Positions 26,101-40,300 of a DNA stretch of 64,000 nt are shown piece by piece (the first letter of the stretch is position 1; each line of letters starts with the position of its first letter). The notes under the pieces are model-generated. The model was not told the DNA's origin. It was given only the letters and a program-made list of their open reading frames with translations, and did no database searches. The DNA is from Tomocerus qinae (lineage: Eukaryota; Arthropoda; Collembola; Entomobryomorpha; Tomoceridae): NCBI GenBank assembly GCA_020055645.1, contig CM034550.1, positions 22,104,880 to 22,168,879 on the forward strand, read 5' to 3'. The position numbers and the translations under genes are program-made.

Positions 26101-29100
26101 TTTGCTCTAGTTAGGTAAGACTGTTAGTTTATGTATGGGATGAATAACGAGGAGGGAGAGTGATACGGGCACAAGATGATATTTCCCTGCTCTCCTCCCT
26201 ACAAATATCTAATAACACTCCTGCATCACTGTCCAAGTAACCAGAGGAAGCGATTGCTCTTTGTTGTGCACACCAACTCCCTAAACATTCCCCGATTCCA
26301 ATCCTATATTTTATTCCATCTCCTTCCACTACTTTCTACATCACTGTGTCACATCACAGCAACAAACGCTTACAAACGCAATATGACACTCTACAACAGT
26401 TACACAACATCGTATCTCATCAGTCACATAACCTACTCCAATCTACTAACTCCAAGTGCAGTAAAAACTTTCAGATCCACTCTAAAAACGTACACTTTTT
26501 ATACAAAAACCATCTTTATGCTCCGTAAATCAAATAACTCGTCCTTCTATTTACTCTAACTATGCAGTTTCCTTTTATAGCTTCCATGTGTTTTATAGAT
26601 CTGTTTAGTGCTTATAAAATACTCTCTCTATTTTCAAAGGTATTCTAACTTTTATATTGCTACATTACTGCAAAGTGCCAATAATATCTAAAGATTACTC
26701 TAATATGACGATATTATGTACATTTAATCCGCTTCCACTTGATAAACAATGCATAATGATATTCCCAGCAAGTACAATGATTAATGATTACGAAAGCTGA
26801 TTTTCGGGGTATTTGGTTAATAAATCCGAAAGTATAATACTATATTATATTGCATTGTCAGCAAAATTATATCGGTAAAAAAGATCTTTAGAAAATGTTC
26901 TTAGTAAAGGATTTGTCAGAAACGGGGTAAATTTCTTTTATAATCAGGCATCACTGTAAGTGTAATTCGATATTATTCCAAAGCAATATGGTGAGGAAAG
27001 AACTATAGAGTACTAATAATAATAAGTAAAATGAGACATGCATGTAGATATTATATGGCAAAGTCAAAAAATGACAGTTTGTTGTGAAAGAAGTTTAGTC
27101 GGTCACTGTTAATAGAAAGCTCCGTCAGAAGGGAGAATACAATAGAACAAGAAAGCTGTTAAGTAGATACAGAATACGAACTGCAGTAGTGCAAAAAGGA
27201 AATCTTCAACTGTCAACGTGCAATGCGACACTGTATATAGTAAGGGTATGTTTGAGTTGGTAGAGTTTTGTGTAGGGAATGCAATACACAATGGAACAAT
27301 GGGCTATATCTTTTTTGTATGTGTACGTATGTACGAAATCCTTGGTGGTACTTTAGTATTTAGGAAGAAAACAAGAAGATAGCAAAAACATCTTGTCATA
27401 CATTACTAGATAGTATATCATGTTACATTGAGAGAGACCAAAAACATGAAAGAACTAAACTAAACCAAATGCACAAACTGTGTAGACGGAATTACAATTT
27501 GTGTACAAACTTCAATACGAAATACAAATACATGTACACGATAAAAAAATAAAGTAGTTGTTGAGACGATGTAGTATACTAGAAGAGAATCTTTACTTTA
27601 CTCTAACAATAACTACGTAAATAAAGCGAGTTTGAGTAAAACCTTCTTCGTGCATTCATAACATGACATAACATAACATAATGTAAAATAACAAGGAAAA
27701 TACTCTTTCTCAATAGGGACAATACAGAGTAAATAGTAGTGCAAGTCAAGTCCCGTCTCACTCACTCTTATAATATCTTGAGGATTCCTGGCGATCCCTT
27801 TGGCTCTCCTTTCCTCCCCTTTATACTTTGACATGTTTTACTTTACTTACTTTCTTGTCTTGTCAAAATATGAAACTAACTTTCAGCCTAATGCAGCCTG
27901 GTGTAATGTACCGTGTATAAAATCCACCACCTATACACACTTCTATAATATAAACACAATCAAATGCCTTTCTTAAATCTATATATTTCTCCACTGCTCT
28001 ACTTTTCCTATGACATCCCTTGGCTCCCCTGCATATGTGAAATACAACTGTGATATCTGATCTCAATGTATCCCTACACGCAATGCTGAATTACAACTAT
28101 AAAACACTAAACTACTACCAACACTAACTCCTAACTTTGTCGATAAATGCACCAAATGCTCCAACCTACTAATCCGGACAAACTAATGTACAAATTCCTA
28201 TTTACATTCACCATCATATATCACTTTAAATTATGGAAATCGATCTTATTGCATTACACTTCATTTCTCACAGGTTCACTTACCAAATCCCCATTCCTAT
28301 ATTAATCCTCAATGCTTTTACAACTTCATCTACTTCTACCTAACTCAATCTAATTTTGGTCGTCCAATAACCTTAAACGTAAACCTTCCGTTCACAAAAA
28401 GTGATTTCTAATCTAAATACGTAAGTTATATAAATATCATTCTTGTCGGCTCGTTTATATAAGAATGTTTATAGACTTATCTAATTACAATTTTTGAGAA
28501 TTACAAATAAGTAACTATTTTTAGCTATAATCCCATACCATATCTACGTATAAATTGGATGTAGATCGTTTACAGAGCAGAATTACCCCCTCCTGCCTGG
28601 ATCTCATATTACTTTGTACTGATGTGGATACATTTCCCAGAATTTCACTTGGAACTCTTTGATATAATAATGACAAAAACGAAAGGGACTGCCGGATGGT
28701 TGCAGTCTTTCAGTTGTGCATTTTGTGCCGTGATTCATTAACAGAAATCGGGTTGAATTTCAGAAAGTAATATGAACATTCCAGTTTCATTAGTCATTTA
28801 ATCTAATCTGATTAGATTAAGCTTTGTGGGTTTAGTCCTTTGTTGTGCGATTAAATATTAACGCAAGAACATCCACCCCCGCCTTACGCCCTCACTAAAT
28901 ATTTATTATGCAATGCAATGATGATTACGTAATTCAATGGTGATCAATGTTTCGTCTAATTTTATACTGTCGTTCAGTGAAATGGACAGACTGATAATTT
29001 TTCCGCTCCGACAAATTACTTAATAAGCCCAATGCTTAGGAAGCCGAGACCAAGTTTAATCAGTTGAGCATTTAGTCAGTGCGGTAGTATTAATTGTAGC

Positions 29101-32100
29101 TATTTAGTGCTCCTTTTAGTATTCAAATACCATCTCATTTCATGCAAATGTTTCTTAGAGTTGATTAGAACATTCTGAAGAGAGTTGCAGAGCTATAAAT
29201 AACATCGTGCTACTTGGTACCTCAAATTAATTTAGTAGTGAAATTAAGTAAAGTTGCTAGCTTACTCTTGTTGTAATAAATATTTATGTTATTGTTTTAT
29301 CGTATTTGTATGTTTAGGCATCGTAAACTATGCAGAAACAATTGAGTTAATTCAAGAGCATTAACGTGTAGCGAGTTTGGTTTTTAAGTACAGTGCACTA
29401 CTACAAACAAATAATTTAAAATTTACCTAAGGCAAATTCTTAGCATCACGTATTTCTGTACATGACGATATTATGATAATAATTAATTTACGTAAACCCG
29501 GCTGGAGCCTACAGTCTCGCCTGTTAATAAATGGTAAAAGTTATATCTTTACAATTGACGAGTTAAACTTTTGTTAGATTCGTAACGATCTCGTTAGAAT
29601 TTGCTGCACATTTTGCTCAATCAGCAAATTTAACCAATTTATGCCTCACGACACATCAAAACGTAAAAGGATGATGCAACTCAAAAGTTTGTAGGTACCT
29701 GTTTTTATTGTCTTTCACTGCCAATGCCACGGGGCAAGTCGATAAAAACTTATATAAAGACTGGCGTGCATACAGTTTCGTAATGATAATATTGCAAGGG
29801 TAAAATGGCCATTTGGTACTGCAAGTTAACTTATCTGGGAATTTCATTCTAGTAAGAATTGCATGGTATGCTTACTTAGGTATAGCTACTCTCATGTAAA
29901 ATCTTTGTAGATTAGATATAGTGGCTACGTGCGGGTATAAATATTAAAATAGGTACCTATCTGATACAAATACGGCCATGCATGCATAACATAAATAAAG
30001 TGCAGACAGAGTTTTCTGGTTCCATTTAGAGCAGAGCACAAAGTACACATAAAGTAGGCACTTTGGTAGAAAAACTGAGATTTTTACATTCATTCATCTC
30101 TGTACTGTAGAATGTAGTAACATGGAGTTCTGTGATTTCCCACTTTAAAATGCAGTAGACTGGAGAACAGCGGAGATCATGTCAGACACAATACAGAATG
30201 CTGAACACATGCAGGATGTAAATGTTCACATACGGAAGACAAAAGTTTCATATAGTGATTTGTATTTTTGACGAACTATAGGAGCTCGGCTAGTGCAGAC
30301 GGCAAATGAAAATGAACATTTATGGCTTTTTGTGACGTGAGTTTTGTCCCTAGATGATGATAAAGACAAAGGCGGAAGAATTTCCTGCTCTATATATAAT
30401 ATACGTCTTTTGTCCATCTGTAACATCCCATACTATAACTAGTTTGCACAATTCTCTTCCGTAACTGTCGGCGCCCTCACTTGTATTTACTTCTGAAATA
30501 AACTTTCCTCATTTTCTAGGTCCTTCTCAACTCCATGAATGTATAGCTCTATTGGTACTTCGAATTCCTAATGAATAGCCAGAATACTCAATTCTCTTCA
30601 CTCAATTCATCATCACCTCATTATTCCTATTTAACTTCAAATCTGAAATGTTCTAGATTAATTAAAACAAAAATCATTCACACTTTCATATTATCTCAAG
30701 GTCAAGACAGAAAAATCGAATTTCTTGTCTTCTCAGGAAGGTTTATAGAAAATTATTGATTTCTAGGTACACCCATGTACACCATAGCATTTTACAGTAC
30801 AATTATAGGACGGAAAATCATTAAAAAACGAAAGTATCCTTGAAAAAGGGAGGGAGAGTCTATGTAGGAGTAAATGTAAGTTACAGATGCATTAAATGTC
30901 TATCAAAAGTAGGTCTCTCTGTCATATTATTGTGTGATATGTGTCTAGCCTTGTCCAGTTGCCAAAAAAGAGACGAGTCACGGAGGACAGAGAATGTTTA
31001 AGGGCCGAGAGAAAAACATTTGGATTGCAATTCAAAGTCAAGTGAAGTGAGAGGGAAAAGAAAAGTCTTGTTGATCTTTGTTTGTTGGTGCAATGGTGCA
31101 TAGTGTTGTTATGTAGGAGGATTTGGTGTGTGGCCGTATAGAATAGTGATTTTAGTTGTGGCGAGAGTTTGCACTTGAAATAAAGGACTGTAGACTGGAG
31201 TCGGTAGATGAAGTTCTAAGTAGACAATCTCTCAAGAGCAGGATATTGCTTGAGACTATCTCTCCTCGCAGATTCCACTTGATCCTCCTGGACGTCTTGT
31301 CTGTCCATCCAAACCATGACTTGAGTTCCACGAATATTGTTCAACCTGGACAAGTTCCATTTCTATCTGCTGACTACTCATTTTCTCTCCCTCCATTTCG
31401 TTTTACAGAACATTTAACTATTTTTTCCACTGACCAATTTCCCTATCTGTCGTTGGGAAGGAGTGACAAAAAAACGTGAAAAGCCAGAGAGTAAATTCCG
31501 TTGTCGCATTCCAATGTTTTACTACGTAACTTACATACACCGCCGACCTTAGCCATGTCAGGCGAAAAGGAAAATTCAAACCCAACTTTAGCTGACGTCC
31601 GTTTGATTTGCTCTACTGCTCTCTTTTTTTCTGTACCTTAATGTTAATCTAATGGCTGGTTTTCTCTATCTGTTCCGTACACGTTATAAATATACATAGA
31701 ATGCACTCCTTTGGTTTTGTATAGTTATTGCATGCAGGCCTTTTCATGACTTTCAGTGTCCCACATTTCACGGAGAAATGTTTAACGGTTACTGTCGTGT
31801 ATTTTGTTCAGTCGTACGTAACCCAACGTCCGCAAAGCATAAAAGTGATGACTTCCACTTCCACTTCCCTCTCCATTTTATTATCCTTAATATCTCCGGA
31901 TGATTTTCGTCCTTTATTCTCGAATGAGCTATCTCTCATTCGAGCCACGTCATAAATAAGTCAATTGCTATTTCCTCAAATGCAAATCTCCTCGCTATAC
32001 CCGTATAACTCAACTATTATAATTCCGAAAAGAAAACTTGTTCACTTGACTTGACAAGACAAGACTTGGCTGCTAAAACTTGCCCACTTCTCTATCCTCG

Positions 32101-33399
32101 AACTCCCTTGCGCCTTTTCCCATATACACTTCTTTACTTTAACTTTTGTCATCTATTCTCGTTTCCCTTTCGTATATCTTACTCAACTCTATAATAATGC
32201 ACGTAGCCATAATAGATCTACTACTTGGAACCCAAACAGCAGGGAATTTAATCCTTAAATATTCGATATCTTGATTGCAGCCTGAAGAAATTCAATGCAG
32301 TCATACACGCAAACTATATCGTATCAACGCCACTAGACTTCTATATCTAAAGGGTTAATAATAGTCAGAGCCAAACTAAGCACGTGCATATTAGAGTCTG
32401 AGAGTGAATTTAAAATTCCTCGGTAATGGTAACAATAGTGTTTTTATTTCGCTCTGTCGTGATTAAAATTTTTTATTCATTGCCACGATTTCTGGAAAGT
32501 GCTGGGGAATTACAGAGCCTAACTAAACTTTAAAATACATATCAGACACTTGAAACTATTCGACTTGAACTCCCTACTACTAAACCTCTATTCATGTGTT
32601 CATACAATTTAAAATAATCGCAATAGACGGTTGTGTTATGTTTAGTGTTAGCAGAGAGAGAGAGAGACTGGAGACGACGGGATTAAAGATTAGCATGCAG
32701 GCAAGAACGGCCTGATTTGCAAAGCTATTTCGTCATGTTGAATTATTCACTGAGGTGTGATCTCGTTACGGTAGCCTCTTTCTCCCTATATGACTACTAT
32801 AACTAATGCAAGAAAACACAAGACATTTAGAGCGACTACATTTACTAAGTGCTCCGATATAGGAGTGTGTAGACATGCCTTCCTTATTATTTTCAGATAG
32901 GAGACTCATTTTGGTTTCCCTCTTCAGGTTCAGCTACAATGGTTCAAGTACACAGTTTCTCGGTTTGCATTCCTTTGTGTTGATTTAATTTGACTTATTG
33001 TTAGCATAGCCCGCATTCTATCCCCAACTCTATTGTATCCAACTTGTTCCCATTTCGCACCCACACTCACTTCCCTTTCACGACGACTCTTCATCTCTGC
33101 ATATGTTTATCTTGCTTATTAATTTCCTTTAGCTTCCTCACAATCACACTTGACTTACTTTCTTAATCAGTTTACTTCATCTTGCCCTTTGTCCCTATTT
33201 ACATCTGCATTCCGCTAAGATTTATTACAAGGTTACTAGGACTAAATCATTTTTCCTACCCAATCCTTACCACTTTAATTTATGAATGATGCAATAGCTA
33301 CTCTCTGGCTCAATCCCTTACAATATTCATAAGCTTTTACCATTTCTAACTTTATGTCAGCCACTTTCGTATTAATAGCAACACATTGCAACTATATAG
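23183..33399. other. Intergenic sequence, no gene recognised
   Basis: About 10 kb without a supportable gene. It contains an exact NRF-1-type site at 23,204-23,215, a TAATC palindrome at 28,799-28,819 and an octamer-like ATGCAAAT near 29,147. A short (GA)n run occurs near 32,651-32,668. The stretch 28,640-29,200 has the mixed composition of a possible enhancer. Confidence 0.45.
28799..28819. promoter_or_regulatory. Palindrome of four TAATC homeodomain-type cores
   Basis: Ten-base arms TAATCTAATC and GATTAGATTA around a single central base. TAATC is the core bound by K50 homeodomains of the Orthodenticle/Bicoid type. Actual binding is inferred. Confidence 0.35.
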
Positions 33400-33544
33400 G
33401 GTTGAAGTAAGGTAGTGGTTGTACATTTTCAAAATCGCGCCATAATATATACAGGGCATACCAGGATTCACTTTCGAGGGACTTAACCAAATTTAAAAAA
33501 ATAACATTGATAGGTATTTGTGTAACCACTGCCTTACTTCAACC
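33400..33544 (+). mobile_element. MITE, GTTGAAG family, copy 3
   Basis: 145-bp copy with both terminal repeats. The flanks ACTATATAG and ACTATAAG look like an 8-bp target duplication with one indel. Confidence 0.9.
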
Positions 33545-34848
33545 ACTATAAGTGCACATTCTAACTAGTAAATAAAGTATTTTTAATTAGAATTACAGTA
33601 CACAATGCTGGAACGAAAGAAGTTAATGAAAAGTCCATAATTGTAGAGTTATTTCTCTAAAATTTTGTTTCCAGTAGCTTAGGAGTGTTGAAATGCAATT
33701 CAGGAAAATAATGGCTAGTATAGCTATATGTGGAGGGGTAGAATAGGTACCGTAAAAATAATACAGAAGCATTGAAAGAAAAGTTATTTCTGGGTCTTGG
33801 GTTGGAAACTATTAGTAGTTTTTCCAAGTTTATGAGTTTCATTTCATTATTCGAGTCGTTTTGAGCTGATGTGAGTTTGTAAGAGTGTCGTGTGATTGGA
33901 GTGTATGTAGGTAGGGACGTATCTGTGTGGAAGTGTAGCAGGTGTAGAGAAATGGGGACGTAAACGTTAAGTTACGGTGTAATAAGACAAGACAAGAACT
34001 GTTCGTCGAGCAGTTAGCCAAGTAAGTTAAGTTACGTAAGGCAGAGTAAAGTCAAGTTTAGGATATATCTGTGTAGTTATTCTAGTTATATGGTGATGTG
34101 TGTCTGTCTCTGTGGTGGACGGAGAAAGGAGAGAAAAGACAGGAAGTGGAAAGAAGAGGAGCAGTAATAGTAATGGCTACAAAGTAGATGGAATCTTTTT
34201 CAACAGTCTCTGGGGTCGAATAGCTCTCATCATATCGGAATGCATACGTGTATCTACTACTGCCTCCATGCTTAATCTACTTTATATAAATCTATATAGG
34301 TATAGATGTAGAGCAATTCCAAAGTCAAGTCGAGCCACACTAAACCAAATCACTCTTTAAAAAAACAAATCTATATACGCTATAGGGATATAATAAAAGT
34401 ATTTAGGTAGCTGTAATGTATCCTTTGGATTGAAAACTTAAAGATGTCCAGGAGAAAGAGGTCTGGAGGAGGCGAGTCATGCCAGGTAAAAACAAATCAC
34501 TTTCTCTTACTTCTCGAGACACAAACGACCTTTCATTCCCCACTCTATTCTATCAATTCACATTTCCCCTTCTTTCCCTACTCTTTCCAAACCTCCTTTT
34601 CCACTATTTACATCCCCATCTCCCTTTTATCTATTTATATTGCCATCTTTAACTGTCTACCCATTATTAAACTATCTTCATAACCTACTTTAAAATTGCT
34701 ATCATCTTCTGGAATACATTAAAACAAACCATCATGCCAATCTATAAGTTATTTAAACTGAAATTGACTGAATTAGGTATAAAAATTGTTGAATAGTATA
34801 CACAAATCAAGGAAATCTTCAGCCATCTACTTAACATAAATTAAATTC
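33545..34848. other. Intergenic sequence, no gene recognised
   Basis: Nothing recognisable. The short open frames on both strands are low in complexity and have no family signature. Confidence 0.45.
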
Positions 34849-34986
34849 GGTTGAAGTAAGGTAGTGGTTGCACAAATACCTATCAATTTTATTGTTTTAA
34901 TTAGGTTAGGTTAGGTCCCTCAAAAGCTGGGCCTGGTATTTCATGGCGCGATTTTTAAAATGTGCACCGACTGTCTTACTCCAACC
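34849..34986 (-). mobile_element. MITE, GTTGAAG family, copy 4
   Basis: 138-bp copy in inverted orientation, bounded by a perfect 8-bp target duplication TTAAATTC on both sides. This fixes the ends of the family. It contains three tandem TTAGG motifs at about 34,901-34,915, which belong to the element and are not telomeric. Confidence 0.95.
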
Positions 34987-37176
34987 TTAAATTCAGTATT
35001 TTATAAGTAGAGGTATTAGAGTAATCCTAATCTCGTAATGCTAAAATGAATTCGCAAACATTTATTTTATTTTGTGTGCAGACAGACATTCGTAGTTTCA
35101 GAGTAGGAGCCACAGTTACTTTGTAAATAAGTACACAACAATAGTTAGGTTTAGAAAGTATGTATATATTTGCAAAGTTGTCTTGAGTCAGGCTCTGGTA
35201 AGAAATGGAGAGAGAGAGAAAGACAAGAAATGTGACCATAACCTAACCTCTGTTCTGCCAGATTTCAAGAAACAAAAGTTTTGGGTGTAGCCGAACGGGA
35301 ATGTGAAGGGATGTCAGAGTATAGGAGCGAAACCGCGCTGAAGCCAGAAATAGGAAGACGATTCCTGAATGCTAACATTTGGAAGGCAGGCATGTCCAGA
35401 AATACCTGCACCAGCAGCAGACATCCACTAACTTTTCTATCTCTTTACCTTTTTCAGAAAGTTGGGAGCGAGGAAAAAAGTCTAATGCGGGACTCATTCA
35501 TTTTTCCTTCCTTTAACAATTTCCTATCTAATGCCCGGGTCTTTAATAGTAATTCTTATACTGATACAATTTACTCTCTCGCATCTTACAATATCACACC
35601 CAACTTCTGTATCTATATACACATCCTCGTAATTCACTTCACTCTACTTTATTCAGTCCTCTCAACTTATCTTTGCTTTCATTTCGTCCCTCAATTTTTC
35701 TAAGAGTCATTCGCTGGACCGAGACTTTTCACAAATTGTCTTACGACTTTTACTCCTTTTGTGACGCATTATTTCTTTTATCTACGTTTACGTATCCATT
35801 TGACTGTAAAGTAGTAGCACACTCAATCATCCTCCCTCAAAGAACATGTTGACTAAATTTCATTATCAATTACGATTCTTTTAGACCCTTCCTTTTCAAC
35901 ATCCAAAACTTTCTTCAAAACTACTTTCATCTTTCAGAATACTCCATACTACTCCCCACAGATTTTTTCGGACTTCAATTTACCTATATTGACATATTTA
36001 ATTATAATGCCATGAAATCCAAAAATCATTTCCCAATTAATTATCACTCTTGATTTACAGATTCAGATGAACAATTCCCGTTGCTGGTAAAAAATCATGG
36101 TTTGTTTTTATTTTTTAATTTAATTTAATTTAAAATGGACCAAGTAAAAGCATTATTATGGCAGAAGGTGTTTGGGTGGAGATGGAAGAGGGAGAAGACA
36201 GTTGATAGTTGGATTTCTGGTGCAATAAAGGAATAAAGGACAAGAGTATGTTTTAAATCCCATTGTATAGTGTCTGCCATAAAGACATTTTTCATGTCTT
36301 TTCGCGGATGACACTTTTATCCTCTGAACAAGATAGTGATTGCATGAAAATTTTAGTATGCAGTTTGTAGAAGTAGAGAAGGAGCTACATAAGTTGATGG
36401 CCTAATATATTTTATCACATGATAAATATGCACGAACTGATTATAATGACGACTATTTGTGAGGATGCACGTTTCTGTTTGCACACAAGTACCTGGCACA
36501 TTTTCCTGACATTACTCCTTATTGTACGTACTTTACAAGAGTATTACACACACAGCAGAGCACATTAGCTCACGAGATATTCATCCCCATCATAATCATA
36601 AGCCAGACTCTATGTTGCACTCTAAATGTGAAACTTGAGACTGCATAGTTATTACTGCCATGTCCCACTCCTAACCTTACACCTTTTCTATCCACTGCAT
36701 CATCTCCCAACATCACTTCACCTCAATTTCCCAAATATGCCTCATTTCCTCCGACTGCCTCTCCCAGTCAACCATTGTCATTCACATCCACATGCTTTAT
36801 TTACACCAACTTACCGGTTACACTTTACAATCCCAATTAAACATTAAATACAACAAAAATGTTATTAATAAATATCTACAGAAACTAAGTAAATGAGAAA
36901 ATTTAGAAATTATTTCTTTTTAAATCTACGGCATCTAAATTAGTTAATTTTTTCTTTTGAAATTAATTGTATACGTTGTTTGTAATTAAAATGCGATAAA
37001 AAGTTGACCCAATAATGACTAAGATTAAGAAATGATTAGGAGGATACTGTAAAATCCAAATTAAACATTAAATACAACCACAATCTAATTATATGATGAT
37101 TATTAACTGAAACATTTACTACACCAAAAAGATTTTTAAATCTACACAATCTAAGTAAATGGCAAAATTTGAAATG
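34987..37176. other. Intergenic sequence, no gene recognised
   Basis: Nothing recognisable. A 140-codon open frame near 35,281-35,703 has no motif and no ATG at its start. Confidence 0.45.
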
Positions 37177-37330
37177 GGTTGAAGTAAGGCAGTGGTTACA
37201 CAAATGCCTATCAATTTATTGTTTTAATTAGGCCAACCTAGGCTAGGTACCTCGAAAGCTGGTTCTGGTATGCTCTGTGTGTTTCATGGCGCGATTTTTA
37301 AAATGTGCAACCAATCCCTTACTTCAATCT
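37177..37330 (-). mobile_element. MITE, GTTGAAG family, copy 5
   Basis: 154-bp copy in inverted orientation. The right end has decayed to CAATCT. The flanks TTGAAATG and GGAAATGA hint at an eroded 8-bp duplication. Confidence 0.88.
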
Positions 37331-40300
37331 GGAAATGATTTTTTTTAATCTACGGCATCTTGTCAATTTTTGCTCCGATTAGCAACATTCAAATGTGATA
37401 AATTTAAGTTGATGTAATAGGATAATGTATGTAATTGCTGTAGTTACTTTTAAAAATGGGTAGACAATGAGGAAAAATAGGTAGAATGAGGACGGGTTGG
37501 ATCATTGGATATAAGAAGTGATTTATCAATGGGAGGAGGGAGAGAAGTGTAATGCGTACATGGACAACGACAGATGACATTGGAAAGGAAGATATGCAGA
37601 TTTAAGGAGAGTGTAAGTCAAATGTCTAGGCATGCTTAGTCTTGGAATTGAAGAGGAGTCGGAGGAAAGGAGATTTGGTAGTCTTAAGCTCTTGATGACA
37701 TGACATTGCCTTTTTACTAACTGTCCTAGTTTAATATATGATAGTTTTTGGGTGGGTTTCACCTCTGCTGCAATATCATAGTAGCAGTGTGACTGACAAT
37801 GAATGGGGACTGGTGAGTAGTGGAAAACCGCAGGAAAGCTACAATCACATCAACAGAGGAATGCGAAGAGATGACAAGGCAGAGCAGCGTTTCGTGGTAA
37901 GGCATGAAAGACGGAAGGAAAAACCGTCAAACCCCAAGACATCCACCTTCCATTTACTTTCTCCAGACAGAGAAACCTTCTTGACGTGTTACAATAGCAC
38001 GCATCCTACACACGCATTATCCGCATTACGAATGCACATAGATTTGATCTTCTAGATATTCAAGGGGAGGTAGCCGCATAAAAAATGTCCAGCAGGTAAG
38101 TAGGCTAAATTCTCAAAATTCAATATTTTTCGTTGTTTAGATGCAGAAAGTAGAAAAGTTTGTTCTTGAGTAGAATACACACACGTAGTGAATACTTATC
38201 TGGGACAGACGTGAGACGGGAGTAGAAAGACAGATCTGATCTTGTAGACCCGTTTGGCAATCACAGTCGTCGTGTGACTAGCGAATCATTCGTTTTTACT
38301 TCAACTATCGATTTATCTTTCTTTTCTTGCCCTAACCCACTCCTCTCCACTTCTTTTCCAAGAATTGGAAAGTCAAACCGATCGGATCTTCCACATTCAA
38401 ATCAAACCACACACGACGACATCAAATATCGCATATCGATCTCCCTTTTATGTCTTTTCCAGTCACCTTTTCAAAAGTGACGAGTCCTCCCAAATTTTCA
38501 CCCAAATGAATTTAAGCACGAGAATTATTTGTCACGTCAAATCTAATCAAATCTGATTAGAATCGCCGAGCATGTGATGCTGGATAACGAGCTGAGTCTA
38601 TTCAGCATAAAATCCCTTGTAATTGATCTCATCAATTTTAGCAATGAGAATTGAGTTAGTCAATTAGAAGCAAGTCCCTCTTGTCAGCCAGTGTAACACA
38701 CAATTAGTTTGGCTTAATCATTTCTGCTCTACTTCCTAGTATATTCGTCATTTAGGCATCCTTAATTACGATCTTCTACTGTTTTACACTCGCTCTGTCT
38801 ATTTATGTTGAACTAAATGATTAGGACCCGAAAACCACATAGAGATACTTTTCACTCCCAAACAATACGAGAGAAAAGCGAGCGGCAGTTGCGGTTTCGT
38901 GATTGTGTGTGGCATCACATTCGTTAACTCTCTATACGGGTATGCCAAATGACCAAGCATGCATTTAGTACAGCTACAACTTATTTTTCAGCAACTATCC
39001 TCCGGGTACCCTTCTCTATCTCAAGTGCAAATATACAGATTTAACCATTGCATCCCACTGCAGTTGACATCTTCATCATGAAACTTCCAACTGGATATGC
39101 AAGTGAAACGTCCCAGAAACAATGTTATCGACGCTATCCAAACTAATTCCGCTGCAAATACAGACAGATACTGCCGTTCCCTATCTTTACTACGTACTTT
39201 GATCAAATGATAACATATCTACGACTACTCAAAAATCACCCTTAACCATTACTTCTATTTGTTCTATTTTCCTGATGGGGAATTCAACATTCACTCCGCC
39301 GATTAGTCTTTTTATAATGCAACTGCAATTTTCTCATCTTAACGAGCCCATATTATTATTGTCCATGTAATCCTTCATTCACTTTTCAATAGCTTATTTC
39401 TGCGTCATTTGAAAAATTAAGTAGCATTTTGTGCATTTATGTAATTCGTTACAGACTAATTACGCTAATGATCAATTAGTCCGTATGCACCTTGTACTTG
39501 TACGCTTATAATTAAGGCGGAAAGATAGGAATAGTACATGCGTTGTTTAGCAAAAGTTTTATAAATGCTACTTACCCAGATTGTCCCCCGCGATGAGAAT
39601 CGGAGGAAAGCAACTGACGATAAGAGTTGAGCAGGTAATGCAAAGGTACAAGAGATTCATTACAAAATACCTAATTAAACGACGAGATTTAAATGTGGGC
39701 GTAGATTTTCCGTGCAAAACAAAACAGCGGATTATATTTCAGAAAACATTTAGAGGATCATGATGGCACGAGTCTTTGATTCCAGAAGGTCTTTGCACCT
39801 GCAATTAATTCAATGTTCGTAGTTGATAAGCAATTTCCTTCAGAAACGAAGTAACAAAAGTCCCTCGACAGCTCTCAGACTACGCTCTGTTTATTATGAG
39901 CAATAAAAGTTTGTTTTTGTTGAGGAAAATCAGTCATTTCTGGGTTAGATTCGTTGGGGGTGGATTGAAATTGAAGATATCACTCGAGAGTTGACATGCA
40001 GATTGAGGTGATAAATTATCAGTAATTTCCTCTGTCGGATTAGAACAGGATTTGATTGAGTTTAGTCGAGCTGAAAAGAGTCGTTGATTCTTTTCACCCC
40101 AAGAGAGAAAGAGTTGGTGTAATGTATAACTATTTTATGGCACAGCAATTTCTGTCGAGTCGACAACAACTGAAGTATATAGAAACTGTCGTCAGACACT
40201 GCACTGGAGGAACACTCGGAGTCACGTAACTTTGTAGTAAACGTTACATCCTTAAATTATAAATGTTTTCCCATTACTAAACAGTTAAAGTCCCACCATT

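Noticed and set aside
34901-34915. Three tandem TTAGG units, the arthropod telomere motif
   Set aside because: They lie inside a MITE copy with a perfect target duplication, and other copies have only a degenerate form. This is a feature of the element, not an interstitial telomere.
35281-35703. Open frame of 140 codons
   Set aside because: It starts without ATG, has no motif or family resemblance, and lacks supporting splice sites.
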